From Coptis chinensis (Eukaryota; Streptophyta; Magnoliopsida; Ranunculales; Ranunculaceae), in NCBI GenBank assembly GCA_015680905.1, contig CM027381.1, positions 89,801,501-89,865,500 on the forward strand: a stretch of 64,000 nt of DNA. Direction: 5' to 3'. Positions 37,406-49,975 of this stretch are shown one piece after another. Within the stretch, counting starts at the first letter, position 1. Every line of letters starts with the position of its first letter. A program made the position numbers and the translations under genes. The notes beneath the pieces are model-generated. The model saw nothing but the letters and a program-made list of their open reading frames with translations, was not told the DNA's origin and made no database searches.

Positions 37406-38300
37406 TTTATTTTTTTTTTTTTTTTTTTTGGAAAAGTGAAAGGTTTGATGAAAGGTTCATTGGAGTGACTAGCGGTAAAATTTGTAGCGGTAAGAATTTT
37501 AGCTATGTCGATCCAAAGATGGCCTAAATTCTCTTTAGGGTTTGGTGGGTGATCAAGTAAGTAGATCGTGATTTTCTAATCGGAAAAACTACTCCTCGTG
37601 TCATCACACACAAATCACTCATGTCAAGGTTTTGGTTAGATTCTCACGGGGATTTATAGTTTAAGTAACTAACCGTTGGTTCCGAAACTTCTTGCTATGT
37701 ACAATTAATGATACTCAGTACATGAATGTTCATGAAAAGATGTATAAACTATTGCATACATATTATCTTAAGTTTCTTAAAAAACAAATCCTAATTCGGA
37801 TACTAATGTGAGATTTCTAGACAATTTTCATCATTGAAAAGGAAACAAGACTTTGTCACTAAGTACAATTATTAACATGAAATAAAAACTATATACATGT
37901 TGCAATTTGCCTAATATTTGCTCTGAGGGGTTAAAGCACCCCCAAATGAGAATGATGCTTAGTCCTCGAGTATCAATAATTAAAGAGAGAAAGTACACGA
38001 GAACCGTGAGCAAAATTAGGGCTAGATTCTTTGGACAGAAAGGTTGGAGAACATAATATATTATTCAAAAGAACAAGAAAATGTTCAATAACACACTAAA
38101 CATAGCACCACGAAATAAAAAATAATAGCATCTGAAACATGAAAAATAATAGCACACCAAACATAAGGTTTAGCTAGATATATGTACAATGGCAAACTCA
38201 AGTTTACCATCCAAGGATGTGAAGTTAAAGGCCTCTTGAAGGAAATACATTTCCTTAGCATCGCCAAAAGATAATAGTCTGCCAAATTTCTGCCCCATTC
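36453..38300 (-). other. 3' non-coding region of the complete element
   Basis: No gene. It shares GCTTGTCCTCAAGCAAAG, the ATGCAATAAGGCCTTAAACC region and other blocks with 33651-34996 and 52564-54400, showing that the elements are of one family group. It includes a long poly-T run (37185-37213) and an (AT)n tract (37374-37402) with poly-T after it. Confidence 0.65.
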
Positions 38301-39195
38301 TTAGTTTCCAACTTTCCTCAAATGTGTCTTCATATTTTCATCCTTCGGGTAACAACGAACATGCCTCAGGTACCGAGCTGGACGCTTCCATTGCCTAAAC
38401 CTCAATGAACGAATGATTCTGTTTGCTGGGCACATAGAATCTACCTTGACCCAGTCATGAAAAGTAGCTGCAAACTCTGGAAAATGTGTCTTCATGATTC
38501 GGCAAGCGGTGACCGGTAAAAGTATATGCTGATCCTGAAAAGTGCGAGCTCATTTTAGGTTGGAGATAACACAACCTATGATGTTAAATAATGAATGACC
38601 TTGAGCTAGGGCACCGAATACAACGCAAGCAGCCTCATTGGCAGTAGAAAAATGTCAATCTCCCATAATGTTCAGGAGTACAAATAACATCACAGTCCCC
38701 ATGTTCATGGTCATGCTTGCCAAGGAATGGTGACGTCACGCATGCCACATGTCCATTTCCTTCTCGTTTAATCTCAAGACCATCACCGTAAGTTTCACGA
38801 AACGCTTGCCACTGAAAGGTACGATAAGAATTATGATAGATGTAATGCCATGATGCAACAGGATCGTGATATGGAAGATCCAAAGTTAGTGCAAGTTGTT
38901 GTTCAGAAAAAATATGAGGTGTGTCACCAAATTGGATTGTGAACCCGTCTAAGTAGAAACCATGCGCATGGTTGAATGCTGGTGTGTCTTCCATATTAGC
39001 ATAAAAGTATGCAGCCAAACTCGGAGAATAAGTTTGGTCAGGTTGAAGAATTAGGGAAGCCCACCCGATGTTTGTAATATAGTCATGGAAGAGATGGTCA
39101 TAGGTATTGGAATTCATCATAGACTGAAATGATTGTTCAGGAATGAGTTTGGGAGGTACCATGTTTGATGAAGATGCAATTGATGAAGATGTCAT
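38301..39195 (-). pseudogene. Accessory (env-position) ORF of the complete element
   Basis: Minus-strand frames with IPEQSFQSMMNSNTYDHLFH and PSLAAYFYANM at the N-terminal part, then FHDWVKVDSMCPANRIIRS further on. Related copies are at 51889-52352 and 54465-55440. It lies between pol and the 3' LTR, where Athila-group elements carry an extra ORF often called env-like. I see no clear signal peptide or transmembrane segment here, so a true envelope role is not supported. The region is broken in a few places. Confidence 0.6.
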
Positions 39196-39422
39196 AGTGG
39201 ATGAAGTAAAGAAATAGGTAACGACAAAGGCAAACTGGATGGATAAGAGAATAGACCCTCCTGTAGCACATGTTAAATTATATTAGTCACAACAATGATG
39301 ACAATCCTATTAAGCATTTCATACAAAAGAAGACACAAAAGTAATACAAAATTCATAATACGACGAAAAATGTAATAACATATATGAGTATTTATTTATG
39401 GACTTAGTAATAATAGAAAATT

Positions 39423-40500
39423 ATGGATTGTTATGTTGATCTTGGAGACGCATATCGTACACCAGACTGTTTAGTTCTTCCATTTGTTGGCCGAGTTGCA
39501 TCTGAATGTCCCCTTGGCTGGCAGAGAGTACAGTTTGATTTTCCATTAGGAGAGCGTGATTTTGCAAGGATCGAGAATGATTTTCCAAGATCTCCTCATG
39601 TTCAACATCATGCGTTGCTTGACGATCTTGGAAATCTGAAGAATTGTGATGATGATATTACGACGAAATGTGTAGTTCCCTCAAACCCCGATGAAGAAGT
39701 TTAATGCCTTCTATGGGATTAATAATGTTCACATGGCATTTTCATCAAATAAATGGTCAATTTGAGCTTGGGTCGATTCGTTCCTCTATCGAGTATCGAG
39801 TCCAAAACCAACGGAGTAATCTGTTTGGAGTACTTTTATTTGTGCTCTTTGAAGGGGTGTCTCTGGAGAAATTCTTGGATAACCCCAACGCATCATAATC
39901 TAGCGTTACTAAAGTGGGTAGGGTCTTGACCTTCTTGTTTTCTTGGTGATTACGTTCCGGAGGTGTTGGATTAGACAAAAGTCATCTCTTTGAGTCCCGC
40001 AAAATCCAAAGTAGGTGAAGTTGAGGCTTTGTGACTTCGATTGGTGTGATGTACCTACCACATTGTGTCCCAACCGATGGAGCACAACACGTTGATTTTG
40101 TTTCAAAGGCGTTGAAGAACAATGTGATGTGTATTTCCGACTTCCGTCATGAGATCACGGTAACTTCGTAGTAAAGTTTTGGCGAGAATCAAATGATGAC
40201 TTTTGAAAAAGGGACCCCAGGTGTTCAACGGATTTGAAGTATGTCGGAGATCATTTCCTTAGTCAATTCGAGCGTTGTCCATAGGCATTGAAGTAGAATT
40301 TTCCATTTTCAGATCCGCTAAATTGGTAGAACATCAAAACCAATTCTCGGGAATAACCATTTCTTGAATGATATAGAAGAGGCGTCCATCCGCGACGTAT
40401 GATTTGATGTCAAAATAAGGAGAAAACCGCCATCTTGAAAGTTTTCGTGTAGTCTTTCTCTGTCGTTATTTTTCTTGGTTGATCCATTGGTAGTATTATT
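39423..40500 (-). pseudogene. Further accessory ORF remnant ending in a coiled coil
   Basis: The minus-strand frame over about 39423-39610 reads LLMENQTVLSASQGDIQMQL, then GQQMEELNSLVYDMRLQDQ and a stop at 39423. It is a heptad-like Q/L/E-rich coiled coil, typical of C-termini of extra ORFs in this element group. Upstream to about 40500 (start near MDQPRKITTEKDY) decayed coding-like sequence continues. No known domain is seen. It precedes the 39195 ORF in transcription order. Confidence 0.45.
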
Positions 40501-42640
40501 GAGGGAAGGATAGGGAAAATTGTTTGAATAAGAATGGCTGAAAAAGAGAGATTTATAGTCAATCTATGAGTCCAACCAATCGAGTCCAAGTGTAGTTAAT
40601 GACCCATGTGATTATGAACGGCATCATAGGGGATCCACGATGAAGTCTTTGTCATGTCGATATCCAAATATAATTAATGAGATGGTTTAATGTTAGAAAA
40701 TACGGAGGAAAGTTTCACGGGGTAGTTAGACTTACCGTAATTTCAGAAATGATGATCATAACTTCGGTAATAGAATATGGATAGAATAATCGAGTGCATG
40801 TGTGACAAGTGTTATCGTGCCTTGTAAGCGTCTTGCGATTTTCTCTGAACACCATGTGTATCCATTAATTATTTTGGTGAGTTTTGGATGGCCTTTCTTT
40901 GTTATGGTTTGTTTATTTATTTACTTATTATTATTATTTTTATTTTGTTATTATTTTTTTTTAGAGAGGAAAAGACAACTAATATACACAAATATTTAAT
41001 ACGAAACTTCTCCATTTAATACGTAACCCGTACAAATGTGTGAGAATTTTATTTAACACACCATACTAATATACAAAATGAAAATCAGAAAAAGAGACGG
41101 TTACACAGATCTAGATGTTCTGGATCATGTTATGCATGAGTGACAAGAGAATAATGATAAACACTGTTATTATCGAATCTTGTGATAGCCCATTAAGCGT
41201 TGCTCCTTTTCCCATCGCTCTATTTGATTCATTATGTTCAAGAAATTGAGAATTTGTGAAAAAGAATTTGTGAAGAGGGAGAGAAGGGAATGAGTGAAAG
41301 TGGAAAAGGAGAGTTGTATTTATAACTTGATTTCTGACCGTTAGGCATCGACCGTTGGAATCGATCCGTTTGGTTCTGACCGTTGGGCTTTGAGAGTAGG
41401 CCCAATGCATCAAGGGACAACTAATATAGTAGGAATCCATTATTTTGGGTTAGGTCCAATATTTTTGCCCAAGCCCAAATGATTTCCAGAAATTCCCCTT
41501 ATGTCCCGAATTGTTCGAAATTTCAAACTTGGAATTTCGATTCGCTTTAACTCAAATTGAACCAATGAGATATCAAAGCGATCGGCATTAAAAATTCCAT
41601 CCACTGGAATATGACATAATCACATTCAAACTCATTTTTTTTTTTATTTATTTATTTACACTTTTATATACAAATGTACAAGACGAAAGGAATGTGTCAA
41701 CAACACCGGAAATCCAAATAAAACAACACATCACAACAAATTAACTTCGGGCAACTTTCATGTTGGCTCAAGCGAATCAATCCAGCCCGGTGTGGCTTAA
41801 CCTTTATGTAATGGGGCCTAGGGTTCAGGACGGTACCATCCCTGACCAATGTGCAATAGTCTAGTAATAATATTACCCTTAGTACATATGGTATAGCCTC
41901 AAACCGCCCCTTGATACAGTCACATAGAAAACCGATCGGGGTTGACCTGGTGGAATCCATTGCCCGTACGAACTAGGAAATGTCCGATGTTGCATGTCAC
42001 GACTTTCTTTGGGCACCATGCTTGGTGCTAAAGGAAAAACGAGTATATACATGTTGAGTCGTTTTACGTCAGATCCTCAAGACGAATGTGAGTCTTTTAA
42101 CGTCAGATCCTCAAGATGAATAGGAGTCTTTTAACGTCAGATCCTCAAGACGAATCCCAACCTGTGGGAATAGCGGGACGACGACGAAGTTTATCCTGCT
42201 GAGCTGGTGTCAGACAATAATATACCTTATACCGGCTCATCTCGGATAGAAGATCAAGACACAGACGAGAAAGGAGTTTGGCGGTTCATACACCACCCCA
42301 TCCTTTTTAAGCCCGGCGCTTTTCGAGCAAAAGTACTACGACCATTACCTATTCGAGATGGGTGAGATTTGGACCAAATGATGAGTTGGAGTTCGCGAGG
42401 AAGAGAATAGAAAAGGGAGGAGAAAGAAGGAGTTGAAATTTTTGGTACCCATTGTTTTCCAGGAGGCACGTTTGCTCGATTATCAGAAGACATTTATACT
42501 CAATTCTGAAGTAGAGTTTTTGTGGACTATGGTTCCGGCGCTTGCAACCACACACTCTAGGGATTTAAAGAAAAAAATATAGGAGAGGGCCCGGCTACCC
42601 AAATGGCGTACTTTCTCTGTTTAAACACATGGAAAGAAGT
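40501..42640 (-). other. Spacer between pol and the accessory ORFs
   Basis: About 2.1 kb without a supportable gene. It holds AT-rich low-complexity runs (40910-40965, 41636-41665) and a threefold ~34-base tandem repeat (42063-42160). In Athila-group elements such spacers are thought to carry signals for expressing the downstream ORF; none can be pinned down here. Confidence 0.5.
42063..42160. repeat. Threefold ~34-base tandem repeat
   Basis: TTTTAACGTCAGATCCTCAA followed by GATGAATAGGAGTC-type ends occurs three times in a row (first copy TTTTACGTC). Copies differ by a few bases. Confidence 0.8.
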
Positions 42641-42655
42641 ACACCATCGAATCTA

Positions 42656-43989
42656 TTAATCTATGTAGACTGGGTCATTGAGAAGAGTCTCTTCGACATC
42701 TGGAGAGTGCAATTCATGATAATGTTTAAGGCGTTGGCCATTTACTTGAAATTCACTGTCATCATTTACGTTTTTCAAAGAAATAGCCCCATAAGGGGTG
42801 ACAGTAGAGACGGTGAAAGGACCAGACCATCTAGTCTTTAATTTTCCTGGAAAAATGTGTAATCTTGAGTTGTACATCAAAACTTTTTGACCGACTTTGA
42901 ATTCTTTTCTCAATATGTGCTTGTCATGCACTCTTTTCATGTTGGCTTTATAGGATTTCGAGAGATCATAGGCATCACTCCGAATTTCCTCAAGCTCATT
43001 TAACTACAATTTTCTCTTCGCGCCTGCCGCGTTAGTATTATAATTGAGGCTTTTGATGGCCCATAGAGCACGGTGCTCAAGTTCAACTGGCAGATCACAA
43101 GGTTTTCCAAAAACGAGGCTATAAGGAGACATCCCTATAGGTGTCTTAAAAGCTGTTCTGTATGCCCACAAGGCATCAGATAATCGTAGAGACCAGTCTT
43201 TTCTAGATGGATTGACAGTTTTTTCCAAAATGGATTTGATCTCTCTATTAGAGACTTCTACTTGACCACTGCTTTGAGGATGATACGGAGTTGCCACTTT
43301 GTGCGTGACTCCGTATTTCTTTACTAATGATTCAAAATTTTATTGCAAAAATGTTTTCCCCATCACTAATTATAGCTTTTGGAACACCAAATCGAGAAAA
43401 ATATTTTCTTTTCTGAACAAAACGACCGTTTTATGATCGTTAGCCGCGACATGCCAATGCCTCAATCCATTTTGACACGTAGTCAACTGCTACTAGTATG
43501 TATAGGAAGCCATGTGAATTTTGAAATGGACCCATGAAGTCGATGCCTCATACATCAAAGATTTCCACAATTAAAATGGGATTTAAGGGCATCATATTAC
43601 GTTGAGTAATCGTCCCTAGCTGGCGCGGCGATTGCATGCTTTGCAATGTTCATGTGCATCTTTAAACAGTGTTGGCCAATATAATCCACATTGTAGGACC
43701 TTGGCCGCAGTTTTCTTACCACTAAAATGACCACCACAAGATTTTTCATGACAGAAGGATAACACATCATTATGTTCCCAACCCGGATGATCTGTGGCGG
43801 ATTAGTTGGTGAACAATACTTGAAGAGGTAGGGATCATCCCGAAATAAAATTTCACAATGGATAAGAACTTTTTCGGTCATTCTGAGACCAAGATGAAGG
43901 GACTTCTTCCGGTAACTAAGTAATTTACTATGTCGGTACCAAGGAGGCGAAAAAATAGAGTACAAGTGTTCATCACGGAAAAGAATCAC
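42656..43989 (-). pseudogene. Integrase region of the Athila-like pol
   Basis: On the minus strand: a zinc-binding-type N-terminal stretch (around 43597-43989), then [20 protein letters not shown] and [20 protein letters not shown] (43004-43297), the C-terminal half of the catalytic core with the conserved E in V-E-V-S-N-R-E. Then DKHILRKEFKVGQKVLMYNS and LKTRWSGPFTV (42656-42940), the C-terminal DNA-binding part. The role is insertion of the cDNA into the host genome. The frame is broken in a few places. Confidence 0.8.
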
Positions 43990-44197
43990 GATAGGTTACG
44001 TATCGATTATCAACATCAATCGACAAGTCGTGATAAATGGTCCGCAACCACATTTTAGCAACCTTTTTTATCTATAATTTCTAGAGTAAACTCTTGCAAA
44101 AGGAGAATCCATCGGATCAACCTTTGTTTTGCATCTTTTTTCGCTAATAGATAACGAAGTGCCGCATGGTCAGTGTAGACAATAGTTGGAGAACTCA

Positions 44198-45322
44198 CTA
44201 GGTAAGGACGAAACTTATCCAAAGCATATACAACGGCGCGAAACTCTTTTCGGTGGTGGTATAGTTTCGTTGAGCTTCATTAAGGGTTTTACTCGCATAG
44301 TAAATGACAACTGGCTTATCTTCTCGGCGTTGCCCTAGTACAGCTCCAATAGCATAGTCGTTCGCGTCACACATTAATTCAAAAGGTTTAGACCAATCAG
44401 GTAGTTGAATTATGGGAACGGTAGTTAATGCGGTTTTTAATATCTCAAAGGCTTGTTTGCAACTGAAACTGAAATCAAAAGCGGCATCTTTAAGCAGGAG
44501 ATTGGTTAAAGGTCTAGCAACCTTTGAGAAATCTTGAATAAATCTCCTATAGAAACCTGCGTGTCCTAAGAATGCGCAAATGTCTCGAACTGTTTTTGGT
44601 ATAGGAAGTGAAGCAATTTTTTCTATCTTAGCTTTATCGACTTCGATTCCGTCCTTTGAAACGATGTGTCCTAAAACTATTCCTTTAGTAACCATGAAAT
44701 GACATTTTTCCCAATTAAGAACAAGGTTTTTCTCTTCACAACGTGTAAAGACCTTTTCAAGATTTAATAGACACCTATCGAAAGAATCTCCATATATTGA
44801 GAAGTCGTCCATGAATACTTCCATAAACCGTTCAACCATATCACTGAAAATATGAAGCATGCAGCGTTGGAAAGTACCAGGTGCATTGCAAAGGCCGAAA
44901 GGCATTAGCCTATATGCAAATGTACCAAATGGACGGTGAAGCGTTGTCTTTTCTTGATCAGTGGGGTCTATGACTATCCTGAAATAACCTGAATAACCAT
45001 CAAGAAAAAAGTAATAGGCATGACCGCTAAACGCGTTGAGCATATGATCGATGAATGGAAGTGGAAAGTGATCCTACGGTGGCGGCATTAAGTTTGCGAT
45101 AGTCAATGCATATTCACCATTTCTTTGGGATATGGCCGAAATGCATTCATCTTTATCATTTTGCACAAACCAGAATGCCAGATTTCTTTGGAACCACGTG
45201 TATGCAGGACTCACCCAAACACTATCGAGATAGGGTAAATAATACCCGCATCTAGTAATTTTAACACTTCCTCTCGGGACCACATCTTTCATGATAGGGT
45301 TTAGGTGCGCGCTGCGGTTCAC
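44198..45322 (-). pseudogene. Reverse transcriptase / start of RNase H of the Athila-like pol
   Basis: A long open stretch (44198-45043) carries the RT palm: FLDGYSGYFRIVIDPTDQEK with the first catalytic Asp, FAYRLMPFGLCNAPGTFQRC, then VFMDDFSIYG with the catalytic Asp pair. LGHIVSKDGIEVDKAKIEKI and FLGHAGFYRRFIQDFSKVA (connection) follow, then FELMCDANDYAIGAVLGQR and [20 protein letters not shown] (RNase H-type start). Sequence style matches the Athila clade of Ty3/gypsy. 45074-45322 holds the preceding part of the RT (including NGEYALTIANLMPPP). The gene is part of a broken polyprotein. Confidence 0.9.
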
Positions 45323-45564
45323 GCGGACGTCTTAGCATTTTCTTCCGTGTATCGCGATGGGTGCACACATTAGGTTCAATGCCTTTAATGTCATCGAGGG
45401 ACCATCCAATAGCGAACGATGTTGTTGAATGACATTAATTAAACGATCTTCCTGATCGTCAGTCAATTGTGAAGAAATAATAATTGGGTGACGACCATCG
45501 GCATCAAAGGCATGCGTATTTTAATTCGAAGGAAGAGGTTTTAAATCGGGGGGGGTGAGGGGTA

Positions 45565-46462
45565 TTAAAGATTCTTGAGGAAGGTCATCATCCATGCGAA
45601 AACAGATTGATGATCATCCAAGTTACTTGACATCAACATTGTAGGGTCAAATAATGGTAATGCCGACTCTAATAACTCATTTACTTCTTGTGTATAATCA
45701 TCGTCCTCAAACTCAAATTCGCTAAAGGAAAGAAATTGGTACACTTCATCTTCAGGAAAAGAGTTTGTGAAATACTCTTGCGGAATGCTATCAACCCTGT
45801 TGACCTCACCATCAATGTCAGGCTCTGGAAGTTGTTTCATCAACTTGAACACATTCACCTCGACCGAAAGATTTCCGAAGGACATGGTCATAGAACCATC
45901 TCTACAGTTAATAAGAGCATTAGCAGTGGCGAGGAACGGACGTCCTAAGATGATAGGAATGGAATCACATGCAACTTCTGTATCCAAAATAACAAATAAA
46001 GTCTACAGGATAGAAGAAATCTTGGACTTTTACAAGGACGTTTTCCACAATTCCTTTTGGATACTTTATGGAACGATCGACTAACTGTAGAGTCATGGTG
46101 GTAGGTTTGAGCTCATAAAGACCTAGTTGTTTAAATAAATAATATGGAAGTAAGTTCACACTAGCTCCTAGGTCTAGTAGTGCAGTAGCCGTGTATTTGT
46201 CACCTAAGGTGCATGGAACCGTTGGTCTACCAGGGTTCTTGTATTTTACTATACCATTGTGTTCTGTGATGGAGGGAAACTGTTCAATGAGGAACGCTTG
46301 TTGAGGAACATTAGTTCTCCTTTTTGTGGTGCACATATCTTTCAGAAATTTTGCATGTTTTGGTAATAGTTTTAAGGCATCGAGAAAAGGCAAGTTGATT
46401 GTTAAATTTTGAAAAGTCTCTCGAATTTCAGCAAAATTCTCATCAGGTTTATTCTTTGCCAA
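45565..46462 (-). pseudogene. Protease region of the Athila-like element
   Basis: The minus-strand frame includes ALLDLGASVNLLPYYLFKQL, the Athila-type aspartic protease site (D-L-G-A), followed by MTLQLVDRSIKYPKGIVENV. 45565-45987 continues with IILGRPFLATANALINCRDG, the second half of the protease fold (I-L-G-R-P-F-L). It lies between gag and RT as expected. Broken at least once. Confidence 0.85.
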
Positions 46463-48261
46463 GCGTCTGCAGAAACTGGTGCCTTAGGGTGAATTTTGGC
46501 AAAGGGGTCTACTTGCTTGTTTCCTACATTGGAGGTGTTGACTTTGTTGGATCCGGGAATCTTCCGTAGGTTCATTATTAGAAATAGATTCCTTGGAACC
46601 CTCTTTTTCCTTTGGTTGATCATCCGCATCGTGTCGATCGATTGTCTTTTTCGGATCGTAGAGTAGTGATTGCATGCACCTCACCTTGGTTGGTGGTGCT
46701 TGTACCGAGGGCATTAGTGAGTTCAAAGGTGTGTTTTTTGGTTTAGGGTTTGGAACCGCTTGTGCGGGAAACACTTCCTTCGACTTTTTCTTGCGCCAAT
46801 TGCTGAAGTGATTGTTGGATAGACGTTAAAATTTGAGACTGTTGGTTCATGTAAGCCAAGAAAGTCTCATTTGTCCTATCTGTAATAGTTGGCGCAGGTT
46901 GTGCAGCAGGTAGTAGTTCATGACTATTGCTGAGAAGTTGTTGATTATAGTTGGGATCTGGATTAGCTGGAACAAGCCTGCGGTTGGTTTGATAGTTAGC
47001 ATTGGAATTATTTTGAAATTGACCTTGTTGGTATTCTTGATTATTTCCTTGGCGGTATGGAATTAAATTGTTGGTAGGTCGAACAGGTGGATTAGCGAAA
47101 CCTGGAGGAGCCCCCATTTGTTGGTTATTTTGGCACCAAGCGAAATTCAGATGTTGTCTCCACGGTGCATTAGGAATGTTGAATGCACATGCTTCCTCCG
47201 ATGGTTGAGAAGGGGCGGCGTATAACAAGGGACAATAGGCATCAGGATGGTCAAGACTGAGACAAAGAACACAAGGGGATGTGTCAACGTTCATGACTTG
47301 TTTTGGTATTTGATCGTTTACTTGAACTGTAAGGGCATCTACTTTTTTAGTTAGGGATTCTATCAAATTTTTTAATTCGGGATCGGGTTTTACCTCAAAA
47401 ATTGATGTAGCCTTTGTAACAGTGTCCTTTGTTGACCTAGACGACTCGGTGTTACCCCAGTGTGTACCTTTTTTAGCTTGTTTTTCAAGAAAAGTATAAG
47501 CTTCGGTAGCTCCTTTGTCCATGAAGCAACCGCCGTTCATTATATCAAAAGTTTCTTTTTGATGATCAGAAAGACCATTAAAGAATGAACGAACAAGGAC
47601 ATCTTTGTCCAGTTGGTGATGAGGACATTCTAACAGAAGATCAGTAAAACGACTCCATGCTTCTGTAAAGGATTCATGAGGATTTTGACGAAAGAATTGA
47701 ATTTTCTGAAGCATTTCAGTTGTTTTTTTCTGAGTATAAAACCGCTGAAGCATGAAAGCTTGAACTAGTTTATTCCATGTATCTATGGATCGCGCTATTA
47801 TTGTCCCCTTAGCCGATTGACGCTTTTTCCGCTAAAAGTGAATGGAAACAAATCGAAGCAAGAGTTGTTCCTTAGAGGCTGGCTGGATGGTGAAATGTTG
47901 TTGCCACTTGTTGAAGCCTACGAAGATGATTGTAAGGTTTTTTAGTGCTCCAAACCATGATATATAGGTAACAAACCGAAAACGTTTGGTGGGATCTGAA
48001 AATCACCGACAATGTCCTCAAGTTTGATCTGCGGGAAGAAGGTCCTTCCCGTAATGCAATATAGAAGTCGAGAGGGGCTTCTCTGGCTGGTGGAGGATCG
48101 TCGGCCATAATGACAGAAGTTGATGGCGATGAAGGATTGTAATGAAGGTAATTAGCAGAAGAAGAACAATTTGTAGGTGAGAACTTACGCAATTGCTTAT
48201 CGTATTTTTTTCGACGATAGGTATGTTCAATTTCTTTAGTGGAACCAGACCTTAATCTCAT
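46463..48261 (-). pseudogene. Gag region of the Athila-like element
   Basis: MRLRSGSTKEIEHTYRRKKY opens near 48261. The central Gag (47753-46743) has FRQNPHESFTEAWSRFTDLL and HHQLDKDVLVRSFFNGLSDH, the standard retrotrans_gag motifs. A CX2CX4HX4C zinc knuckle (CVLCLSLDHPDAYC) follows, then a glutamine/asparagine/proline-rich tail. Gag forms the virus-like particle and packages RNA. The reading frame is broken in a few places. Confidence 0.85.
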
Positions 48262-49960
48262 GCAATCATAAAATTAGATCTAACTTACAGAAGGAATTTA
48301 GTAGGACTCGAATTTTATTATTATCTTAAGCATTAGAGTTGAACAACATATGTCTAAGCTGCTGCTAACGTAACAGTGAAGCTAGGAATACGTGTGCATA
48401 AACCAACAGCCAGGTCACAAGAGAGATATGAGGGAGGCTTTCCGTGCAAGCACGGTTCTAATTAAGTAACCTCAATCTTTCAAGTTTCCTAGACACCATT
48501 GGAATATGATTAAGATTTATGGAATTAAAATTTATGCAAAGGCGGTATTAATTTTAATTTAATTTGTTTTTAATTAATTAATTAGTTAATTAATTATTTT
48601 TATTATTTTTATTATTTTTTATTATTTTTTTATTATTTTTTTTAAGATTTATGCAAGGGTGAAAATACAAACATGCAAATACGATCTACTCATACAATAC
48701 TAGGTGCAGTAGCATGTGAAGGTACTCTATTCATACGTATAGCTATACGAATAGGCAAGCTTGTGTCATCGATAAATACTTCCATACGTACAGGCAAATA
48801 TACATCAGTAATACGTATATGTATAATAATTTGTAACTCGATATTACGTAAACGTATATCAACAGTAACAGGCAAATTTGAATCACTCATACGTATCTAA
48901 ATACATTAACATGCCAATATAGTATACATACGCAGATAAATACGACAAAACTTAACATGCATAATAATTCGATTTCGACAATACTCAATGAGATTGGGAA
49001 TGTCATATAGAGAGCAGCTTTACCCCGTAGGGTTTAGAAACAACTTACCCAACTCATATTTTAACCCTCGTTGGAATGTTCTCCTCTTTATTGACAAAAT
49101 CGACTTATTAAACAACACCATTTTCTAAAATGATGATTTTGGAGGGGAAAACAGTTGATTTTGACCTCGAAAATAATCTCCACCGAGCAGCGTGCGCGCC
49201 GTCGAGATCTTTCCGAATTGAGCTCACACGCGTGATTCAGAGAACCGTAGCCAAAGTTATGGCCAAAATACCAAAACACATCCTAATTACTATGTATAAC
49301 TCCTAAGTTATAGATGCTAACATGCAAATAATCACTCATTCGGTAATATATATGCTAAACATGTGACTTAGATATATATATATATATATAATAACTATGC
49401 AAAACAGTTCCATTTGTATGTATATATACATTAATATGTAATTCATGACCAGTTAACCGCATATATATATTCATAGTCGTATTCACATGATTCATGCATA
49501 AATCTAGGCTAATACGTAAATAATAATCCATAAATTTTTCCTAATACTACATACATGGCATTCATGCAGAAAAAACGAAAAATAAAAATAACACTGAAAA
49601 TATGGAACCTGTAGCTTCCCGCTAGTCCGCCAAAGAAATGAAACAGACGTTTCAATCCGTTGACGCGATTAATCCCAAAAGAGATTCAAATTATCAGGTA
49701 CAGGGCCAGATAGTTAGGCCTGGAAATGGATCAAGGTAGATCAGGAGATGCTGGTGGTTGAACAGGGGCAGCAAACAAGCAATTTTGGTACCTGGAAGTG
49801 GAACGTAAAATCCGTGAGAGAATAGGTCAAATGCGAGACAAAATCCAAAAAAAAATAACAAAAACGTAAGAACGAAAGAAAAGGAAAGAAAGGAAGAGAA
49901 TGGGGGTTCCCCCTTGATGCAACTTCCGATCTGTAGCACAAGTCCTATGGCTTTAGAACA
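48262..49960 (-). other. 5' leader of the Athila-like element
   Basis: About 1.7 kb between primer site and gag with no supportable gene. Low-complexity TTATTTTT repeats lie at 48590-48645 and an (AT)n tract at about 49370-49391. A long untranslated leader is usual in this group. Confidence 0.6.
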
Positions 49961-49972
49961 GCAGCGGCGCCA
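49961..49972 (-). promoter_or_regulatory. Primer binding site of the Athila-like element
   Basis: The minus strand reads TGGCGCCGCTGC three bases after the LTR end ATATCA. It resembles the TGGCGCCGTTGCC site (tRNA-Asp-type) used by Athila elements, with one mismatch over these 12 bases. Confidence 0.75.
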
Positions 49973-49975
49973 TTT

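Noticed and set aside
45688-46084. Plus-strand frames opposite the protease
   Set aside because: Antisense shadows of the retroelement protease region.
48673-48900. Open frames on both strands in the Athila-like leader
   Set aside because: Repetitive ATACGTA-type sequence creates mirror frames; no motif.
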